In this document: one piece after another, positions 12,970-14,028 of the stretch
How positions within the stretch are numbered: the stretch's first letter is position 1
Layout of the letters: each line of letters starts with the position of its first letter
Source of the DNA: Nitrososphaerota archaeon
GTDB lineage: Archaea > Thermoproteota > Nitrososphaeria > Nitrososphaerales > Nitrosopumilaceae
Assembly: GCA_016871975.1 (NCBI GenBank)
Contig: VHBM01000028.1
Span: 1 to 14,028, forward strand
DNA: 14,028 nt
Reading direction: 5' to 3'
Notes under the pieces: generated by a model
What the model was told of the DNA's origin: nothing
The model's input: the letters and a program-made list of their open reading frames with translations, nothing else
The model's database searches: none
Program-made: the position numbers and the translations under genes

Positions 12970-13519
12970 AAAAAAAGGCCTTCGAGGACTTGCAATAGCT
13001 GAAAGTTTCTCACAAAACTCAAAAAAATCTATACTTGCAGGCGTTGTCATGCGGCGTGATTTTATAATTGATGGATTTGTACTTGGCAAGGCCACACTTG
13101 AAGGAAATGACGCAACAGATGAAATTCTGGCAATATATCAAAAACTAGACAGGCAAGACATTAGCTATTTGCTGATTTCAGGAATAATTATTTCAATGTA
13201 CAACATTGTAGATGTCAAAAAAATTTCAAACTCGCTAAATCTTCCTGTCATTGGCGTAACATATCAGGACTCGACAGGCATTGAGGAGGCAATAAAAAAA
13301 CACTTTCCAGACTCGTATGAATCAAAATTGCAAGCCTACAAAAAATTAGGCCCGCGACACAAAGTTACATTAGGTACATCTAGTCAAATTTACATAAGAA
13401 ACGAAGGCTGTACGGTAGAAGAAGCTAGCATGATCCTAAATGATCTAACTTTGCAGGGCTCGGTACCAGAACCGTTACGAGTCGCGCAGCTTTTGGCAAA
13501 AACTATACTCTCAGACTAG
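12947..13519 (+). CDS. DUF99 family protein (endonuclease V-like fold)
   Basis: The 190-aa protein matches archaeal DUF99 (UPF0215): AGVVMRRDFIIDGFVLGKATLEGNDAT (31-57), LLISGIIISMYNIVDV (75-90), LPVIGVTYQD (99-108), a KKHFPD helix (117-122) and the hallmark VPEPLRVAQLLA (173-184). DUF99 is related in fold to endonuclease V, but its activity is not established. In the members I recall, the first strand ends in an acidic pair (for example FDDGTF); here it reads LAIAESF (15-21), so the usual first Asp seems lost. It starts within the 41-aa ORF with its own Shine-Dalgarno. Its TAG stop shares the CTAG tetramer with the stop of the convergent dehydrogenase. Confidence 0.82.
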   Translation: MIKHLHLEKKGLRGLAIAESFSQNSKKSILAGVVMRRDFIIDGFVLGKATLEGNDATDEILAIYQKLDRQDISYLLISGIIISMYNIVDVKKISNSLNLPVIGVTYQDSTGIEEAIKKHFPDSYESKLQAYKKLGPRHKVTLGTSSQIYIRNEGCTVEEASMILNDLTLQGSVPEPLRVAQLLAKTILSD

Positions 13520-14028
13520 CCCTCAGATGCTGACTTGCCGCCATCTATGTTGAGAATAATTCCAGTGACCCAGTTTGCTTCATCTGAAGCTAAATAGACT
13601 GCGGCGTTTGCAACATCAACAGGTTCGCCGATTCGATTTAGCGGTTGTCTATTTTCTAGAACCTTTCTTGCAGCAGGATCGTCAAGGTATGGCTTTATCA
13701 TGCCTGACTTGATAATTCCTGGGTTGATGCAGTTGCATCGTATATTTTTTCTAGCATATTCTACTGCAATAGCTTTTGTAAACATGGAAACTGCGGCCTT
13801 TGTTGCAGAATAGACAGCAAGATGCACTTTTGGAATTGCACGTTCACTTGAAATCGAGCCAATGTTAACAATGCACCCTCCCTTTCTTTCAAGCATTTTT
13901 ACTAAAACAGCCTTTGTCATCTTGAATGCTCCAAGCATATTCACATTTATCAAATTCATAATGTCCGAGTCTGACATCTCATGAAAATGGACAGGATCAT
14001 TAATCGCACCTGCATTGTTTACTAGAAT
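13516..14028 (-). CDS. short-chain dehydrogenase/reductase (partial, 5' end beyond window)
   Basis: The frame stays open to the right edge, so the gene is cut at its start; an ATG at 13977 would be a false start because the 17 codons before it read ILVNNAGAINDPVHFHE, including the SDR hallmark NNAG. The visible 170 residues then show NVNMLGAF with the structural Asn, VNIGSISS with the catalytic Ser, YSATK with Tyr and Lys, INPGII, and an end GIILNIDGG. This is the classical SDR set as in FabG-like 3-oxoacyl reductases and sugar or steroid dehydrogenases; the N-terminal Rossmann TGxxxGIG lies outside. Substrate unknown. It is convergent with DUF99, overlapping by 4 nt. Confidence 0.92.
   Translation of the reverse strand: MLVNNAGAINDPVHFHEMSDSDIMNLINVNMLGAFKMTKAVLVKMLERKGGCIVNIGSISSERAIPKVHLAVYSATKAAVSMFTKAIAVEYARKNIRCNCINPGIIKSGMIKPYLDDPAARKVLENRQPLNRIGEPVDVANAAVYLASDEANWVTGIILNIDGGKSASEG

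Noticed and set aside
12823..13095. Minus-strand 90-aa and 61-aa open frames over the microprotein and DUF99 start
   Set aside because: Shadows of the plus-strand genes, with no promoter or domain.
13516..13977. Complete 153-aa dehydrogenase starting at 13977
   Set aside because: The frame continues to the window edge through the conserved NNAG motif, so the gene is partial, not short.
1..14028. CRISPR array, insertion sequence, integrase or prophage
   Set aside because: No regularly spaced repeats, no transposase or integrase motifs and no long terminal repeats were seen.

Overview
This window looks like ordinary chromosome from an archaeon, most likely an ammonia-oxidising-type thaumarchaeon (Nitrososphaerota, Nitrosopumilus-like). 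The sequence shows archaeal core genes: TFB with zinc ribbon and cyclin repeats, aIF1/SUI1 with an N-terminal zinc knuckle, Sec61 beta, a geranylgeranyl-reductase-type flavoprotein, coenzyme F420 genes cofD-cofC, DUF2070 and DUF99. The DNA is AT-rich, and archaeal TATA boxes sit about 20-35 nt before start codons, implying leaderless or nearly leaderless mRNAs. The lineage assignment is inference; no rRNA or species marker is present.

Layout. 1-152: the probable tail of an upstream gene plus a small hairpin region. 153-1466 (-): a large two-ended membrane-anchored surface protein of unknown function. Divergent from it, 1561-3112 (+) is the cofD-cofC operon for F420. 3214-4125 (+) is tfb. 4114-5411 (-) is an aIF1-CPBP protease pair. 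5516-7818 (+) runs through a p27/ZNRD2-like zinc protein, Sec61 beta (too short for routine ORF calling) and a DUF2070 membrane protein. 7802-8422 (-) is a winged-helix-like plus PD-(D/E)XK nuclease, divergent from 8512-10980 (+), a very large membrane-anchored family-5 solute-binding protein. 11060-11272 (+) is a small zinc protein. 11286-12500 (-) is the FAD-dependent reductase and 12538-12756 (-) a second small zinc protein. 12844-13519 (+) is a 41-aa membrane microprotein overlapping a DUF99 gene. 13516-14028 (-) is a short-chain dehydrogenase cut by the window end.

The genes mostly serve housekeeping: cofactor F420, transcription initiation, translation initiation, protein export and membrane lipid or quinoid reduction. 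The packing is tight: three convergent pairs overlap by 4-17 nt, cofD and cofC are 1 nt apart, and Sec61 beta may share a GTGA overlap with DUF2070. First genes carry a TATA box close to the start, while the internal DUF99 gene carries a Shine-Dalgarno.

No CRISPR array, transposon, integrase, tRNA or rRNA was seen, and no clear new multi-gene system stands out. The most interesting items are the solute-binding protein, whose two halves appear in permuted order; the DUF2070 protein with a cluster of His/Asp motifs resembling a hydrolase site; the solitary nuclease; and the DUF99 protein with an altered N-terminal acidic motif, coupled to a membrane microprotein.
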